DNA of 64,000 nucleotides from Halolactibacillus alkaliphilus (GCF_900115465.1 NZ_FOWN01000001.1:62001-126000); one strand, 5' to 3'; positions 8,578 to 18,666 are shown, counted from the first letter of the stretch. A program made the numbers and translations. Notes: a model not told the origin generated them from the letters alone.

Positions 8578-9951
8578 ATGAAAAGAAATACGAAAGTATT
8601 ATTAGCGGTTTTATTGTCAGTATTTATGTTAACCGTTGTAGCTTGTGGCTCTAATGATGATACCTCATCAGAAAGCGGCGCTGGTGCTTCAACTGAAAGC
8701 AATGAAAGCAATGAAAGCAATGATGCTGTTAGAAAAGTTACTATTTTTGAAGACGCTAAACGTAGTGAAGAAGAAAATTTAAAAAAAATGTATGAAGATT
8801 TTACTAATGAAACAGGTATTGAGGTCGAAATGGTTGTCATCCCGGGTGACGGCATTGAAATCTTTAAAAAAATTGATGTGCAACTTGTAACAGGTGATCA
8901 AACAGATGTTATTCGTCTATCTAACCCACTTTTAATTCAAAAGTATATGAATAACGGATGGCTTGCACCGTTAGATGATGTAATGGCCGAAGACGGTTAT
9001 GATGCAGAGAGCATTTTCGGTGAGTTCTTAAGAGAAGGTGATGACGGAAAAACATACGTCTTACCTTATCAAGCAGGTAAGTGGGCAGTCTATTACAATA
9101 AAAAAATATTTGATGAAGCAGGTGTACCGTATCCAAGTGGCTACTGGACGTGGGATGAGTACATTGAAACGGCTAAACAACTCACTGATAAGAATAACGG
9201 TATTTACGGTTCTTATATGTTAGATTACGATGCCTACTTGTATATGCTTGCAAGACAGTATGAAGTAGAGGGCTATAAAGAAGATGGGACATCCAATTAT
9301 GACGATCCGAAATTTGCTGAAGCGTTGCAGTTCTTTGGTGACTTAGGTAATGTTCATGAGATTCAGCCAAGTTGGCTAGAATTTAAATCCAGTAAATTAT
9401 CATGGGATGGTTTCATGTCAGGTAATTATGGCATGCACTTTATCGGTTCATGGTATTCAAGTCTGTTTGCTGACCAAGCAACTTATCCACGCGATTGGGA
9501 GGTCGGTATTACGCAAATCCCAGTGCCGGCTGATGGTAATGGGGACAACAACTTTGGTGTGGATTCGGGATATGGTATCAATAAGAGTGCAGCAAATCCA
9601 GATGAAGCTTATGAATTTATAAAATGGATGGCAGAAAATCAATACAAATATGCCGGTGATTTACCTGCACGTGTTGATTTAACAGAAGATCAAATCGCAG
9701 AACTTTTCCAAGACTATTCAGATAGTGTCAATGGGGAAATCACTGCCGAAGATATGAATAACGCACTATTTACTAGTGATCTAGGTTTTGTTGATGAGAA
9801 AATTGTTGGACCAGCTGCTACTGAGTACGGCAATATCATTTTACAAGAAGGTGAACTGTATTTAGTAGGTCAGACTTCGTTAGAAGACACTGTTCAGACC
9901 ATCAAGCAACGAGCGGATAAAGCGATTGAGGATGCTGAAACAGATAGCTAA
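8578..9951 (+). CDS. ABC sugar transporter solute-binding lipoprotein (family 1)
   Basis: Extracellular binding protein of 457 residues, anchored by lipid. It has a lipoprotein signal peptide with lipobox TVVAC and lipidated Cys23. A low-complexity linker follows (Ser/Asn/Glu-rich, encoded by a 9-base tandem repeat at about 8694-8721), then a MalE/UgpB-like fold with the typical GYWTWDEYIETAKQLT segment. The start is ATG 8578 after GGTAGGGGAA. It is followed by two permease genes, but no ATPase gene is present, so a shared MsmK/MsmX-type ATPase encoded elsewhere must power the system. Neighbouring GH42, GH35 and GH20 genes suggest a galactose- or hexosamine-containing oligosaccharide. Confidence 0.9.
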   Translation: MKRNTKVLLAVLLSVFMLTVVACGSNDDTSSESGAGASTESNESNESNDAVRKVTIFEDAKRSEEENLKKMYEDFTNETGIEVEMVVIPGDGIEIFKKIDVQLVTGDQTDVIRLSNPLLIQKYMNNGWLAPLDDVMAEDGYDAESIFGEFLREGDDGKTYVLPYQAGKWAVYYNKKIFDEAGVPYPSGYWTWDEYIETAKQLTDKNNGIYGSYMLDYDAYLYMLARQYEVEGYKEDGTSNYDDPKFAEALQFFGDLGNVHEIQPSWLEFKSSKLSWDGFMSGNYGMHFIGSWYSSLFADQATYPRDWEVGITQIPVPADGNGDNNFGVDSGYGINKSAANPDEAYEFIKWMAENQYKYAGDLPARVDLTEDQIAELFQDYSDSVNGEITAEDMNNALFTSDLGFVDEKIVGPAATEYGNIILQEGELYLVGQTSLEDTVQTIKQRADKAIEDAETDS

Positions 9952-10002
9952 AAGGATATAACTTTTTATAGTCAGTATGTATATACAAGGGTTTAGGCTT
10001 TA

Positions 10003-10052
10003 AAGGGAAAAAACGTAAGTCGGTAACATGCCAAGGCACTGTTTTTTCCCTT
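10003..10052 (+). promoter_or_regulatory. Intra-operon hairpin between binding protein and permease genes
   Basis: AAGGGAAAAAAC (10003-10014) pairs perfectly with GTTTTTTCCCTT (10041-10052). It lies in the 201-base gap after the binding-protein gene. Hairpins here usually reduce read-through or protect the upstream mRNA, giving more binding protein than permease. There is no T-tract beyond TTAAAA. Confidence 0.6.
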
Positions 10053-10152
10053 AAAAAGCACTAAACACGCGTATCATCAAGACGAAAAATGAGTAAATAA
10101 ATAGAGGATATAGACTATAGAAATGACGTTTTATACATAAGGAGGCAACGAA

Positions 10153-11085
10153 ATGAAAAGTACAACGATTAATTCGAAACGATCCCTTTTAGAAAAGATT
10201 CGTCTACTGCCTTATCAAGAAAAAGGCGCTGCAGCTATTTTTATCTTACCTTTCATGATTGGATTTTTATTATTAAATATTTTTCCGATTATTTATTCTT
10301 TTGTGATAAGTTTTATGGATTATAATACATTAAAGCCTTTAAGTGAGGTATCATTCATCGGCTTTCAGAATTATTTTAGAATAATGGATGACCCTATTGC
10401 ACTAAGTGCGTTTGTTAAGAGTTTTCAGTATACGCTGGTTTATGTGCCAGGGGTGATGATTTTCGGATTTTTGTTAGCGCTGTTATTAAATAGAACTTTT
10501 GCTTTAAGGGGTATTGCCAGAACGATGATTCTTATGCCCTACGTTGCAAACGTAGTCGCTGTAGCACTGATTTGGTCTATCCTGTTAAACCCTACAAATG
10601 GGCCCGTGAATCAATTTCTTTCCCTCTTAGGTGTAGAGAATTTACCGTTATGGTTAGTTGGAGTTGATACGGCCTTACCAACCATTGCCCTTATTAACGT
10701 TTGGCAGAGTTTGGCTTTTCAAACGATTGTTTTTCTAGCGGCTATTCAAGGGGTTGATAAGTCACTTTATGAAGCTGCCGTTATTGATGGAGCTAATAAA
10801 TGGCAGAAAATTTTCCATGTGACACTACCTTCGATTTCGCCAACGACTTTCTTTTTATTAGTAACAAGTATCATCGGTTCATTCCAAAACTATGCAACCG
10901 TTCGGATGTTAACTAACGGTGGTCCTGGAAATGCTTCCCGCGTTATTTCATTAAATATCTATGAAGAGGCTTTCGCCCTCAATCACTATAGTTATGCATC
11001 CGCTCAAGCGATTGTTTTATTCTTGATCGTATTAGTTTTAACAATTATACAATGGAAGGGGCAAAAACGATGGGTTCATTATTAA
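10153..11085 (+). CDS. ABC sugar transporter permease (MalF-type)
   Basis: Integral membrane permease (310 residues, six predicted helices) of the carbohydrate CUT1 family. The EAA loop that contacts the ATPase is visible as EAAVIDGANKWQKIFHVTLPSI at about residues 210-231. A longer cytoplasmic N-terminus (residues 1-28) precedes the first helix, as usual for the MalF-like half. ATG 10153 follows AAGGAGG. It overlaps the next permease gene by 16 bases, indicating coupled translation. Confidence 0.92.
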   Translation: MKSTTINSKRSLLEKIRLLPYQEKGAAAIFILPFMIGFLLLNIFPIIYSFVISFMDYNTLKPLSEVSFIGFQNYFRIMDDPIALSAFVKSFQYTLVYVPGVMIFGFLLALLLNRTFALRGIARTMILMPYVANVVAVALIWSILLNPTNGPVNQFLSLLGVENLPLWLVGVDTALPTIALINVWQSLAFQTIVFLAAIQGVDKSLYEAAVIDGANKWQKIFHVTLPSISPTTFFLLVTSIIGSFQNYATVRMLTNGGPGNASRVISLNIYEEAFALNHYSYASAQAIVLFLIVLVLTIIQWKGQKRWVHY

Positions 11086-11891
11086 AAAAGGTTTCTTTTA
11101 ATGGCTTTATGTTATTGATTGGCTTAATGATGATTATTCCTTTTGTGTTCATGATATCAGCATCGTTGAAAGCTCCTGCGGATGTATTTATTAATCCGTT
11201 AAATATTATTCCAGATGAGATATATACGTTTAATTATGAAACATTGTTTAATCATGATTACTATTTCAAATGGTATTGGAACTCGATACGGGTAGTTATT
11301 TTAACAGTTGTGTTTCGAGGCGCGTTTGTCACTATGGCAGCTTATGCTTTTGCAAGACTTGAATTTAAAGGCAAAGAGCTCCTATTTTTACTCCTTTTAA
11401 GTGCGATGATGATTCCACAAGATACAACGATTGTTGCCCGGTTCTTGCTTTACGGTATTATGGGATTAAATAATACACAGTGGGCAATTATTTTACCAGC
11501 TACATTCGATGTGTTCTTTATTTTCTTATTACGACAATTTTTCATGGGTATTCCAAAAGACCTTTCGGAGGCAGCCATTATTGACGGCGCGTCTCACTTT
11601 GGTATTTACTTTAAGATTATGATTCCATTATCCATTCCTGTACTGATTACTATGACACTGTTTACATTTATCTGGACATGGAATGATTTCGTTAATCCAT
11701 TTATCTTTATATCTGACATAGATAAACAGTTGGTCACTGTCGGACTAGAGTATTTCCAATTGGAAGCCGGACAAAACTACGCCTTACAAATGGCAGGGTC
11801 GTGTCTTATTGTTCTTATCCCAATGGCTCTCTTTGCCTTCTTGCAGAAATACTTCATTGAAGGCATCACGATGACAGGGGTAAAAGGTTAA
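11070..11891 (+). CDS. ABC sugar transporter permease (MalG-type)
   Basis: Second permease half (273 residues) of the CUT1 sugar importer. The EAA loop is EAAIIDGASHFGIYFKIMIPLS, and the C-terminus EGITMTGVKG is characteristic of MalG-like subunits. The in-frame ATG at 11052 lacks a ribosome site. ATG 11070 has GGAAGGGG eight bases upstream and was chosen; it overlaps the stop of the MalF-type gene. It pairs with that protein and the lipoprotein at 8578. Confidence 0.92.
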   Translation: MGSLLKKVSFNGFMLLIGLMMIIPFVFMISASLKAPADVFINPLNIIPDEIYTFNYETLFNHDYYFKWYWNSIRVVILTVVFRGAFVTMAAYAFARLEFKGKELLFLLLLSAMMIPQDTTIVARFLLYGIMGLNNTQWAIILPATFDVFFIFLLRQFFMGIPKDLSEAAIIDGASHFGIYFKIMIPLSIPVLITMTLFTFIWTWNDFVNPFIFISDIDKQLVTVGLEYFQLEAGQNYALQMAGSCLIVLIPMALFAFLQKYFIEGITMTGVKG

Positions 11892-11935
11892 GTGTCTATA
11901 TTTTTTATAAAAGCAAGCTATTTTGAATAAAGTGG

Positions 11936-14011
11936 GTGAATGAATTGGTGAAGCTGTTTGAACCGGTAAGCAAAAAAGTACCGAAGATGATTCATGGTGC
12001 TGATTATAACCCAGAACAGTGGAAAGACTATCCAGAAGTTTTAAAAGAAGATATCCGACTGATGAAGTTAGCTCATTGTAATGTGATGTCATTAGGGATG
12101 TTCTCTTGGTCATCACTTGAGCCAACAGAAGGTCAGTTTGCGTTTGACTTTCTAGATCATATTTTGGCTCAGTTTTCAAAAAATGACATGTATGTTTACT
12201 TAGCTACACCAAGTGGGGCTCGACCAGCTTGGATGGCAGAAAAGTATCCGGAAGTATTGCGTGTTGGAGAAAATCGGGTGCGAAATTTATATGGCCATCG
12301 CCACAATCATTGTTACACATCACCTGCTTATAGAGAAAAGGTCACAATAATGAATCGAAAATTAGCTGAAAGATATGCACACCACCCAGCCGTCATCGGT
12401 TGGCATATCTCTAATGAGTATGGCGGAGAATGTCACTGTGAGTACTGCCAACAAGCTTTTAGAGATTGGGTAAAAGAAAAGTATCAAACGCTAGAGCAAC
12501 TCAATCATGCGTGGTGGACAACTTTTTGGAGCCATACGTATTCAGATTTTTCACAAGTCGAATCGCCCGCTCCACATGGCGAGACATTACTTCATGGCTT
12601 AAATCTTGATTGGAAACGGTTTGTCACCGATCAAACGATTGATTTCTACCGTCATGAAGTTCAGGCACTCAAATCATTTAACCCTGACTTACCATGTACA
12701 ACGAACTTTATGTTGTTGTTTGACCAACTTGATTATGCGAAATTCGCAAAAGAATTAGACTTTGTTTGCTGGGACGCTTATCCTGCTTGGCACTCGAATA
12801 TGGAAGAAACTGATACAGCGGCTTGGATTGCTTTTAACCACGATATGTTCCGCTCATTCAAAGATGGCCAACCATTTTTATTAATGGAAAGCACACCAAG
12901 TACAACCAATTGGCAAGATGTAAGTAAATTAAAACGTCCCGGTATGCATAAACTATCTTCGTTCCAGGCGGTTGCTCACGGCTCGGATTCTGTTCAGTAC
13001 TTCCAGTGGCGTAAAAGTCGCGGTGCTAATGAAAAATTCCATGGCGCTGTGATCGACCATTACGGGGCAGAGAATAACCGTGTCTTTTCAGATGTAAAAG
13101 ATGTTGGCTCAGATTTGGAGAAGCTAACAGCCGTTGTTGGAACAACGGTTAATGCTGAAGTGGCCGTCATTTTTGATACGGAAAATCGCTGGGCGGTAAA
13201 AGATGCTGAAGGCCCACGAAATATAGGTATCCACTATGAAGAAACAGTTTTTGATTATTATAAGGCTTTATGGGAGAATCACGTCAATATTGATGTGATC
13301 TCAATGGAGAAAGATTTTTCAAAATATGAGATTGTCGTTGCACCGATGCTTTATATGATGCAATCAGGTGTAGGAGAACGTTTAGAGAAGTTTGTTGAAG
13401 CAGGTGGCACACTAGTGGTGACTTATTGGTCTGGCATCGTGAATGAGACAGACTTATGTTTCTTAAATGGCTTCCCTGGACCGTTACGTCATACGTTAGG
13501 TATTCGTTCAGAAGAAATTGATAGCTTACATGACGGTCAAACAAACGGTGTAAAAACAACTAAGAATAACCCGTTAGGCCTTGATGGCCAATACACTGCA
13601 AGAGAACTGTGCGACTTAATTCATCTTGAAGGGGCAGAAGCTCTAGCCTATTACACGGATGATTTTTATAAAAACAGGCCAGCACTTACGGTGAATAAGT
13701 TTGGTCAAGGAAGAGCTTACTATGTTGCCTCAAGAAATGATGACACGTTTTATGCGGACTTTTTAACAAAGCTCATTGATGAAGCGGGTGTAAATAGAGT
13801 GCTGAAAAAAGAGCTTCCCAAAGGTGTACATGCCCATAGTCGAACAGATGGGGAAACCGAGTATATCTTTATTATGAATTTTAACAATGAACTTACGCAG
13901 GTTGACTTAACTGAGTCAGGTTTAACCGATATGTTAGATGATAACCCAGTTGAGCAGTGCATGGTGCTAGATAGCTATGGTGTAAAAGTTTTAAAAAGAC
14001 AAATCAAGTAA
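11936..14011 (+). CDS. GH42 beta-galactosidase
   Basis: Cytoplasmic beta-galactosidase of glycoside hydrolase family 42 (691 residues, full length). It has a TIM barrel with acid/base Glu161 in ISNEYGG and nucleophile Glu318 in LLMEST. The cysteine cluster CHCEYC just after Glu161, with a further Cys near 122, matches the structural zinc site of the family. A trimerisation domain and a small C-terminal domain follow. Without a signal peptide it would act on imported oligosaccharides. Start is ambiguous: GTG 11936, TTG 11945 and GTG 11948 are in frame behind AAAGTGGGTG, and the last two have the better spacing. It is 44 bases after the permease gene, same operon. Confidence 0.93.
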   Translation: MNELVKLFEPVSKKVPKMIHGADYNPEQWKDYPEVLKEDIRLMKLAHCNVMSLGMFSWSSLEPTEGQFAFDFLDHILAQFSKNDMYVYLATPSGARPAWMAEKYPEVLRVGENRVRNLYGHRHNHCYTSPAYREKVTIMNRKLAERYAHHPAVIGWHISNEYGGECHCEYCQQAFRDWVKEKYQTLEQLNHAWWTTFWSHTYSDFSQVESPAPHGETLLHGLNLDWKRFVTDQTIDFYRHEVQALKSFNPDLPCTTNFMLLFDQLDYAKFAKELDFVCWDAYPAWHSNMEETDTAAWIAFNHDMFRSFKDGQPFLLMESTPSTTNWQDVSKLKRPGMHKLSSFQAVAHGSDSVQYFQWRKSRGANEKFHGAVIDHYGAENNRVFSDVKDVGSDLEKLTAVVGTTVNAEVAVIFDTENRWAVKDAEGPRNIGIHYEETVFDYYKALWENHVNIDVISMEKDFSKYEIVVAPMLYMMQSGVGERLEKFVEAGGTLVVTYWSGIVNETDLCFLNGFPGPLRHTLGIRSEEIDSLHDGQTNGVKTTKNNPLGLDGQYTARELCDLIHLEGAEALAYYTDDFYKNRPALTVNKFGQGRAYYVASRNDDTFYADFLTKLIDEAGVNRVLKKELPKGVHAHSRTDGETEYIFIMNFNNELTQVDLTESGLTDMLDDNPVEQCMVLDSYGVKVLKRQIK

Positions 14012-14020
14012 CACGTCGTC

Positions 14021-14067
14021 TATAATCAGCCGGGGGATAAAGAACATCCCCTGGCCCCGTGATTATA
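14021..14067 (+). promoter_or_regulatory. Hairpin between GH42 and YesL-type genes
   Basis: TATAATCA (14021-14028) pairs with TGATTATA (14060-14067), enclosing GGGGAT / ATCCCC. It is GC-rich at the core but has no T-tract. It may act as a partial terminator or mRNA-stability element within the operon. Confidence 0.5.
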
Positions 14068-14118
14068 AAGTGAGATCACCCGAAAGCTTATATGATTGTT
14101 CAATAAAGGAGAATATCT

Positions 14119-14760
14119 ATGGGGATACTAAGTACAAAAGGAAGCATTTATAAAGCAACGGAATGGATCTCACGATTTGCTTATGTAAACGGCCTGTGGG
14201 TTGTTTTAACAGTAACGGGATTAGGTCTGTTTGGCTGGGCACCAGCAACAGTAGCTATGTTTGTGGTCATTCGGAAATGGTTAATGGGAGAAAAAGATAT
14301 CCCGGTGTTTAAAACATACTGGCAAGCGTATAAGAAACATTTTGTTCAAGCAAACATCTTTGGATTGTTTTATTTTGGTGTAGGTTATATTCTCTTTTTC
14401 GACTTAGTCTATTTCAAAGCACAAGAAGGCTTGATGTCTCAAATTATGTTTTATCTTTTCCTATTGATATCCTATGTGCTGATTATCTCATTTTTCTTTG
14501 TGTTTCCCGTGTTTGTTCACTATGATTTAAAAAAACGCCTACAAGTAATTAAGTACAGTATGCTCATTCCATTGCTGCGCCCATTAGAAATGATTGGTTT
14601 TATACTTTGTGGTGCTTTACTTGCTTTAATGCTCATTCTTTTCCCTAGTGTAGGTATTTTATTTGGTATGAGTTTGTTTGGTTTCCTTGCTATGTATTTT
14701 GCTTACCGGGCTTTCTCTAAAATTGAGCAAAAAGGCGAAGTGTTACTAAAAAATAGTTAA
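14119..14760 (+). CDS. YesL-family (DUF624) membrane protein
   Basis: Membrane protein of 213 residues with about five helices. The N-terminus carries the family pattern: GLGLFGWAPATVAMFVVIRKWLMGEKDIPVF near residues 35-65, preceded by a short amphipathic start. DUF624/YesL proteins are almost always encoded with YesM/YesN kinases and sugar ABC importers. Their role is not established; they are suspected partners of the transporter or sensor. A second copy at 41583 accompanies the second YesMN locus here. ATG 14119 follows AAAGGAG. Confidence 0.88.
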   Translation: MGILSTKGSIYKATEWISRFAYVNGLWVVLTVTGLGLFGWAPATVAMFVVIRKWLMGEKDIPVFKTYWQAYKKHFVQANIFGLFYFGVGYILFFDLVYFKAQEGLMSQIMFYLFLLISYVLIISFFFVFPVFVHYDLKKRLQVIKYSMLIPLLRPLEMIGFILCGALLALMLILFPSVGILFGMSLFGFLAMYFAYRAFSKIEQKGEVLLKNS

Positions 14761-14941
14761 ATCAACTAGATGCATTGCATAGAAATAACTGAATGAAAAT
14801 ATATGAATAATCGTCTATCTCCTTCGTTCCCGTCCGTTAACTTAATTTTATGACGGACGGGATTATTTAGTTAGTTTGATTGAAGATGTGATGATTTTAA
14901 AAAAGCGTAAGATAATTAATAAAAACCAAGGAGCGGACAAT

Positions 14942-16705
14942 ATGGCAACATTTACATTTGAAGGTGAAAATTTTATCTATGAAGGAGAAAAAGTAAGGAT
15001 TATCTCAGGAGCGATTCATTATTTTCGTGTCGTACCTAAGTACTGGAAAGATCGTTTATTAAAGCTAAAAGCATGTGGCTTTAATACGGTTGAAACATAC
15101 ATACCATGGAACTTTCATGAAAGAAAGCCTGGTCAATTTTACTTTTCTGACCAAGCAGATTTTGTGGAATTCATTAAAATAGCCGGAGAGATTGGCTTAT
15201 TTGTGATTGTTCGTCCGTCACCGTACATTTGTGCTGAGTGGGAGTTTGGTGGTTTACCGTCATGGTTACTTAAAGACAAAAATATGGAATTAAGATGTTC
15301 TTACGAACCTTACTTAGAATACGTGAATAAGTATTATGACGTGTTATTGCCATTGATTAAGCCCTTGTTATGTACAAATGGCGGTCCTGTTATAGCGGTA
15401 CAGATTGAAAATGAATACGGCAGTTACGGAAATGACACGGCATATTTAACCGCTCTAAAAGATAAGTTAATTGAACAAGGCATCGACGTCTTATTGTTTA
15501 CCTCAGATGGTGCAGAAGACCCGATGCTTCAAGGGGGGATGGTGCCAGGTATATTAGAAACTGTTAATTTTGGATCTGATGCAACGGGTTCATTTAATAA
15601 ATTAAAAGAATATCAAACGAACAAGCCATTAGTCTGTATGGAGTTTTGGAACGGTTGGTTTGACCAGTGGGGGAAAGAACACAATGTCCGTGACCCGAAG
15701 GATGTCGCTCATACTTTAGATGATATGCTTAGTCAAAATGGTTCGGTAAACTTCTACATGTTTCATGGTGGGACGAACTTTGGATTTTATAATGGCGCGT
15801 TACAATTTGACAAAGATTATGAGCCAGCCATTACGAGCTATGATAGCGATGCACCTTTAAGTGAATCAGGTGATCCAACAGATAAATTTTATGCGATTAG
15901 ACAGACACTTGAAAAATATGTTGACCTACCACCTTTAGAATTACCACCAGAGATCAATAAGCACCATTATGGACAGATTGACTTCACCGAACGCGCGCAA
16001 TTATTTTCGTCACTTGATGATTTATCAGAAGCGGTGTACCGGAAAACACCTGAAACGATGGAACAGTTAGATCAGGACTATGGTTTTATACTCTATCAAA
16101 CACATGTGAGTGGACCAAGAAAGAAAACCCCACTGACGATTCAAGATGTTCATGACCGAGCCATCATCTATTTAGATAACACATACGTTGGCATCATTGA
16201 CCGCTTTGATCGCCAGACTTTAGAACTTGATATCCCTAAAGAAGGTGCTGAACTTAAAGTATTTGTTGAAAACTTGGGTCGGATTAATTATGGTCCTTAC
16301 TTAAAAGATTATAAAGGTGTAACAGAAGGGATTAGAATGGGCTTTCAATTTTTATATGACTGGACGATTTATCCTTTACCACTCAATGATTTATCGTCTA
16401 TAAGGTTCTCAAATAACACGGAATCAAGCGGTCCAACGTTCCATAAGGCAACGTTTATAGTCGATGACATCGGTGATACATTTGTTGACTTAACAGACTG
16501 GACGAAAGGGATTGTCATCATCAATGGCTTTAACATAGGTCGATACTGGAATAAGGGACCACAGGAGACGCTGTATCTCCCGGGACCTTTATTAAATAAA
16601 GGTGAAAATGAGTTGATTATTTTTGAGATAGAAGGCACAACAAAGTCAGGGATTACGTTAACAGATTGTCCACGATTAACGAAACAAAAAACGGCTAAGA
16701 AATAA
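14942..16705 (+). CDS. GH35 beta-galactosidase
   Basis: Family 35 beta-galactosidase, 587 residues. The catalytic acid/base is Glu158 in QIENEYGSYG and the nucleophile Glu234 in CMEFWNGWF. The start is typical: FLYEG-like motif, GAIHYFRVVPKYWKDRLLKLKACGFNTVETYIPWN at residues 22-60. C-terminal beta domains carry the galactose-binding-like fold. There is no signal peptide, so it is intracellular. An earlier in-frame TTG (14876) has no ribosome site, whereas ATG 14942 follows AAGGAG. Family members cleave terminal beta-1,3- or beta-1,4-linked galactose, complementing the GH42 enzyme. Confidence 0.93.
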   Translation: MATFTFEGENFIYEGEKVRIISGAIHYFRVVPKYWKDRLLKLKACGFNTVETYIPWNFHERKPGQFYFSDQADFVEFIKIAGEIGLFVIVRPSPYICAEWEFGGLPSWLLKDKNMELRCSYEPYLEYVNKYYDVLLPLIKPLLCTNGGPVIAVQIENEYGSYGNDTAYLTALKDKLIEQGIDVLLFTSDGAEDPMLQGGMVPGILETVNFGSDATGSFNKLKEYQTNKPLVCMEFWNGWFDQWGKEHNVRDPKDVAHTLDDMLSQNGSVNFYMFHGGTNFGFYNGALQFDKDYEPAITSYDSDAPLSESGDPTDKFYAIRQTLEKYVDLPPLELPPEINKHHYGQIDFTERAQLFSSLDDLSEAVYRKTPETMEQLDQDYGFILYQTHVSGPRKKTPLTIQDVHDRAIIYLDNTYVGIIDRFDRQTLELDIPKEGAELKVFVENLGRINYGPYLKDYKGVTEGIRMGFQFLYDWTIYPLPLNDLSSIRFSNNTESSGPTFHKATFIVDDIGDTFVDLTDWTKGIVIINGFNIGRYWNKGPQETLYLPGPLLNKGENELIIFEIEGTTKSGITLTDCPRLTKQKTAKK

Positions 16706-16755
16706 AGATTGACTAGAAGAAAAAGCAAGACAACAAAATTAAAAGGGTGATAAAA

Positions 16756-18666
16756 ATGAAGATCGCTTTAAGTATGGATGACTTATATGTTTTAGAATCT
16801 TTAAAAGTATTAGAAGCAGATTTAAATGTGACATTTGATGAGTCAGGTATACCACTAAGGATTACTAAAAGTAACGATCAAGAAACAACCATTCGATATG
16901 AAAACAGTCAAGGATATATTGAATATGGTGAAACATACCATATCTTCCGGGCAGTCGGGTTATTTGTTCAACATCTAAATGAGAAGAAACCGCATTTTGT
17001 ATTAAAGGAATCTCCATTATTTGACACGATAGGGCCTATGTTTGATTTATCACGAAACGTTGTCATGCGTATAGATGAGTTTAAACGTATGCTTAGAAAG
17101 TTAGCACTTATGGGCTTTAACTCGGCGATGTTATATATGGAAGATACGTTTGAGATTAAGGCATATCCGTACTTTGGCTACTTAAGAGGAAGATATACTG
17201 AACAAGAGTTAAAAGAATTAGATGACTATGCGAATCAGTTTGGTATCGAGCTTATTCCATGTATTCAAACGCTCGCCCACCTCGATGAGTTTTTAAAGTG
17301 GGAAGAGGCGGCCTATTTAAAAGATACACGAGGTGTGTTATTAACAGATAAAGATACCACGTATGATTTCTTAGAAAAACTAATCACAGCGGCTACTAAA
17401 CCTTTCCGAAGTCAGCGTGTACATATTGGCATGGACGAAGCTGAAGACCTTGGTAGAGGACATTATTTAAATCAACATGGTTATGTCTCACGGCTAGAAA
17501 TCATGACTAAACATTTAGATAAAGTGACTGCTATTACTGAGGCGTTAGATTTAGATGTGATGATGTGGAGTGACATGTTTATTAAGCTTGCTTCTGAGTC
17601 TGGGGATAATCAATATGATGTTTCTTTAGAAATTTCTGAGGACTTTAAAGAGAATATTCCAGAAGGTGTTGATTTAGTTTATTGGGATTATTATCATGTC
17701 GAAAAAGATCATTATAAAGCATTAATTCAAAAACATAAACAACTTGGTAAAACGCCGGTTGTAGCTGGTGGCATATGGATGTGGAATACGTTTGCAACGA
17801 AATATGACTTCTCTTTAAAAGCCAGTGAGGCTCTTCTAAATGCAAGTAAAGAAGAAGGGGTTAAGGAAGTGTTTGTGACACTTTGGGGTGATGATGGTTT
17901 TGAAAATAACTTTTACTCTGCGATGCTCGGGTTACAATTATTCGCTGAACATCATTATAACGCCGTCGTTGATCAAGAAGATTGGTATAAGCGGACAGAG
18001 TTTTGTACTGGTATAGCTGCTGAGAAGTATTTACTTTTACAAGAACTAGATCTTGTACCGGGTGTTGAGAAAGGTGGAGTTGATCAAACAAATCCATCGA
18101 AATTCTTGCTATGGCAAGATGTTTTACTAGGCGTATTTGATAAGCAATTAGAGGGGTTAGACTTATCAGGACATTACAAGCAGTTAGAAGAAAAGATTAA
18201 AAACTACCGCTCGCCGGTTGAAACGCTTGATTTTATTTGGGATGTACCAGAAAAGGTATGTGCGGTCCTAGCTAGAAAAGCATTGCTTGGGGTGAGATTG
18301 AAAAAAGCGTATGATGAAAAAGATGTGGTTGAACTAGAGCGCATAGCTAACCTGGATATACCAGAGTTAATGGAAAAAGTGAAGATTTTAAAAGCGTCAC
18401 ATAAAAAACAGTGGTATACCTTAAATAAGCCTTTTGGCTGGGAGGTTATGGATATTCGTTACGGTGGTGTTTTAGCACGATTAGAAACTGCGAACGAACG
18501 AGTGAATGATTACTTATCAGGCACACTGCCGCTTATCGATGAACTAGAACAAGAAAGGTTACCGTTTAATGCTCATATCGAAGAACAGACGGGGATAGGT
18601 TGGTCAACGTACTATTACCGAATGGCTTCTCCTAATGTGTTTTTCCATGTATTGCAGATATATTAA
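16756..18666 (+). CDS. GH20 beta-N-acetylhexosaminidase (GcnA-like)
   Basis: Cytoplasmic exo-beta-N-acetylhexosaminidase of family 20, 636 residues, close in size and layout to streptococcal GcnA. It has a small N-terminal alpha/beta domain (to about residue 85), then the TIM barrel with the catalytic Asp227-Glu228 pair in HIGMDEAEDLGRG. SRNVVMRIDEFKRMLRKLALMGFN and the helical C-terminal region are also GcnA-like. ATG 16756 has AAAAGGGTG seven bases upstream; GTG 16747 is too close. Last gene of the operon. Together with GH42 and GH35 it would trim Gal-GlcNAc repeats, for example from keratan sulfate, N-glycans or mucin; this substrate is inferred. Confidence 0.88.
   Translation: MKIALSMDDLYVLESLKVLEADLNVTFDESGIPLRITKSNDQETTIRYENSQGYIEYGETYHIFRAVGLFVQHLNEKKPHFVLKESPLFDTIGPMFDLSRNVVMRIDEFKRMLRKLALMGFNSAMLYMEDTFEIKAYPYFGYLRGRYTEQELKELDDYANQFGIELIPCIQTLAHLDEFLKWEEAAYLKDTRGVLLTDKDTTYDFLEKLITAATKPFRSQRVHIGMDEAEDLGRGHYLNQHGYVSRLEIMTKHLDKVTAITEALDLDVMMWSDMFIKLASESGDNQYDVSLEISEDFKENIPEGVDLVYWDYYHVEKDHYKALIQKHKQLGKTPVVAGGIWMWNTFATKYDFSLKASEALLNASKEEGVKEVFVTLWGDDGFENNFYSAMLGLQLFAEHHYNAVVDQEDWYKRTEFCTGIAAEKYLLLQELDLVPGVEKGGVDQTNPSKFLLWQDVLLGVFDKQLEGLDLSGHYKQLEEKIKNYRSPVETLDFIWDVPEKVCAVLARKALLGVRLKKAYDEKDVVELERIANLDIPELMEKVKILKASHKKQWYTLNKPFGWEVMDIRYGGVLARLETANERVNDYLSGTLPLIDELEQERLPFNAHIEEQTGIGWSTYYYRMASPNVFFHVLQIY

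Noticed and set aside
8694-8721. Tandem 9-base repeat (AATGAAAGC) that could suggest a small satellite or phase-variable tract
   Set aside because: It is in frame inside the lipoprotein gene and simply encodes the Asn-Glu-Ser linker after the lipidated cysteine; changes in copy number would not shift the frame.
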